Origin: a bacterium
GTDB lineage: Bacteria; Patescibacteriota; UBA1384; XYA2-FULL-43-10; JAKAMI01
Reading direction: 5' to 3'
NCBI GenBank assembly: GCA_021812945.1
Contig: JAKAMI010000006.1
Location: 1-46,323 of the forward strand
DNA length: 46,323 nucleotides
Of this stretch, positions 44,481 to 46,323 are shown one piece after another; the stretch's first letter is position 1; every line of letters begins with the position of its first letter. The position numbers and the translations under genes were made by a program. The notes under the pieces were generated by a model. That model was not told the DNA's origin and searched no databases. It worked only from the letters and a program-made list of their open reading frames with translations.

Positions 44481-44573
44481 AATCGCGAATCCTCGCTGAA
44501 TTTCGACGGTCTAGAAGTGCATTGAGACAACGATCTTAAAAAGCGCCTAGAAATTCAGTGAGGATGAGCGATT
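44481..44573. repeat. Long imperfect inverted repeat aatcgcgaatcctcgctgaatttc ... gaaattcagtgaggatgagcgatt
   Basis: Arms of about 24 nt flanking a 45-nt centre, between two minus-strand genes. Confidence 0.75.
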
Positions 44574-44583
44574 GAATGCAACT

Positions 44584-45615
44584 TTATTTCAGATAATACT
44601 CGCCGCTAGCGTTTTTAGCGATCTTTGAGGATTTTGTCAGGTTGACCAAAACGGTGTTCTTTTTGACTATCCGCTGTTTCGAAACAAACTCCAGAATCTG
44701 TGACAATTTCTGCGGTTTCTCTTGGTTCTTCAGAAAATTGAGAATCACGTCGCCTATCGTCCCCTCGGAGTAACCCCATTTTTTTAAAGCGTAAAGTCCC
44801 CTACCGACCAAAACGTAGTCAGAATTGGCGATCAGTTCGTTGTGGACGGTGGATTTATTAATATTTTTATGGTCAAATTTTGAGTTGCGGATAGATTCGG
44901 CAATTTCGGCAAAATGCATCGGTTTCTTGCTCTCCGACAAGACATACTCGATCTTATCTCCGATAGTTTTGGGATTGATCTTCCGGTTTGTCACCAAACC
45001 AAACTCGCCTTTCTTGGTTACAATAATACTCTGCGCGGATTTTAGGAGCCCGACTAGCTCGATCTCACTCAGATTCTCCGACCGGCTCAAGTTTGATTTT
45101 AATTGATTTAGTCTTACCGGCAGTTCCAGTTTCTTTAGATACTGCGTCGCCTCGCCCAAGATCTTTAACGACCCTTCCAAATCCAACTCTTTATCGACCC
45201 AGCCATTCTTAAGATGCTGATGATTTTTGATTCTAGTCAAACGATCGTTCAGATCCAAAAGCAACCTTACAATATTTTGATGATCGGCTTCAACTTCCTT
45301 TAACAGTTCTTTTAGATGATGCTCGGAGAGAATATTCCCTTGATTAAGAATGATTAGCGAGAGATTATTGTACTCTTCTAAATGTTTTTCTGAAATTCGT
45401 TTCTTTAGCTTTTTCTTGATTTCGACTTCAATCTGCCGGACTCTCTCCCTGGAAAGACCAAACTTGCGGCCGATAGCTGAAAGTGTCTGATGACTGATCC
45501 CGATACCGTATCTTCCGGTAATAATCTCGGATTCTCTGGCCGAAAGTCCGGAAAACAAGTCTTTGGTAAAAAGCTTGGTCAATTCATTGATTTTTGGTTG
45601 GCCTTGATTTTTCAT
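44584..45615 (-). CDS. Sigma-70 region 4-like HTH plus HARE-HTH domain protein
   Basis: LSARESEIITGRYGIGISHQTLSAIGRKFGLSRERVRQIEVEIKKKLKK; C-terminal HARE-like KKPMHFAEIAESIRNSKFDHKNINKSTVHNELIANSDYVLVGRGLYALKKWGYSEGTIGDVI. Confidence 0.88.
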   Translation of the reverse strand: MKNQGQPKINELTKLFTKDLFSGLSARESEIITGRYGIGISHQTLSAIGRKFGLSRERVRQIEVEIKKKLKKRISEKHLEEYNNLSLIILNQGNILSEHHLKELLKEVEADHQNIVRLLLDLNDRLTRIKNHQHLKNGWVDKELDLEGSLKILGEATQYLKKLELPVRLNQLKSNLSRSENLSEIELVGLLKSAQSIIVTKKGEFGLVTNRKINPKTIGDKIEYVLSESKKPMHFAEIAESIRNSKFDHKNINKSTVHNELIANSDYVLVGRGLYALKKWGYSEGTIGDVILNFLKNQEKPQKLSQILEFVSKQRIVKKNTVLVNLTKSSKIAKNASGEYYLK

Positions 45616-45645
45616 TCTTTCAATCGTTTAGGTTTCTTAAGTTGT

Positions 45646-46140
45646 TCAAGAAACAATGTTTTCCACCGCGGCGTATTCCGAATCGGAATCTTCCGGAACG
45701 ATGATCGTAATCTTGTCTCCAAGTTCGGCTTTGAAATATGTGATTGAGGCGGTTAATACCTTGTACTTCTTATCATTACAGGAAGCGTAATATTGATCTT
45801 CCTCGATTTCGAGCGTCGCCACGACTTTTTTCCTGGGTACGGGACCAATCTGCTTGAACAAAAATGTCCCGTCTTTGGTAATACTTAGTTTCAGCACATC
45901 TCCCGGGATCAGCTTTGACTTACTGGCGTAATTAGCCGCAACCGGATATGACTTTCCATCCGAATCTATCATTTTGAGCCCGTCAAAAACCCCCTCTATG
46001 CTCGATTCGTCAAACGATTTAGATAGCGTATGAGCTTTTTCCGCGATCTTTTTACCAAATAATATCTCCCTGGCATTGGAAATCTGTTTCTCGGCGGATA
46101 AAAGCAGGCTGTTTATTTTGTCCAAATCTTCGTTTTTCAT
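45646..46140 (-). CDS. Conserved hypothetical protein, CPR-type beta-rich
   Basis: MKNEDLDKINSLLLSAEKQISNAREILFG...IEGVFDGLKMIDSDGKSYPVAANYASKSKLIPGDVLKLSI...ITYFKAELGDKITIIVPEDSDSEYAAVENIVS. Confidence 0.7.
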   Translation of the reverse strand: MKNEDLDKINSLLLSAEKQISNAREILFGKKIAEKAHTLSKSFDESSIEGVFDGLKMIDSDGKSYPVAANYASKSKLIPGDVLKLSITKDGTFLFKQIGPVPRKKVVATLEIEEDQYYASCNDKKYKVLTASITYFKAELGDKITIIVPEDSDSEYAAVENIVS

Positions 46141-46292
46141 ATCTTTCAAGACTATACAACAAATCACAAAATAAGTCAACATTTTTGACCTCGCTTCACT
46201 AGTGTCCAAATAAAATTTCAAAAATACAAAAAACCTCCTGTTTAGGTTAAGCTTGGTTTGTAACAACAAAACCAACTTAAAGCAGGAGGTCT

Positions 46293-46323
46293 ATGGAAAA
46301 CTCTATCACAATTCTCAGCCAGT
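46293..46323 (+). CDS. Start of a divergent gene truncated by the right edge (MENSITILSQ...)
   Basis: ATG preceded by AGGAGGT; runs off the window. Confidence 0.5.
   Translation, partial: MENSITILSQ

Noticed and set aside
1-46323. CRISPR array
   Set aside because: Repeats are palindromic and dispersed; no regularly spaced direct repeats with unique spacers and no cas genes.

Overview
This 46.3-kb window looks like bacterial chromosome, most likely Candidate Phyla Radiation / Patescibacteria. That is an inference from gene content: nusA, a small basic Sbp protein, a sigma4-HARE-HTH protein, a large DUF87-type membrane ATPase, a class II RNR, and many small compact operons. Most of the window is housekeeping: nusA, clpC, hisS, a SPOUT methyltransferase, an RlmD/TrmA-type methyltransferase, lexA, gdhA, trxB, eno, rpsU, yqeY, ybeY, dgkA, ftsA-ftsZ, nrdR-nrdJ-cobO, trxA, a UvrD-type helicase-nuclease, rluD, ddl, gmk, secD-secF and sbp. 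I saw no rRNA, tRNA, CRISPR array, phage genes or reverse transcriptase; only eye inspection was possible. The most unusual signals are: (1) a dense set of near-perfect palindromic elements, several inside protein-coding genes, including an identical 22-mer palindrome read in two different frames in neighbouring methyltransferase genes (resembling Rickettsia palindromic elements); (2) a ribbon-helix-helix DNA-binding domain fused to a nucleotidyltransferase fold that appears to lack its catalytic signature, with a perfect 9-3-9 inverted repeat just upstream; (3) low-complexity inserts at the equivalent loop of two carboxypeptidase-regulatory-like domains of one membrane protein; (4) a consensus promoter driving a structured leader ahead of an orphan 2-TM protein; (5) an orphan protein on a compositionally distinct segment; (6) candidate leaderless genes.
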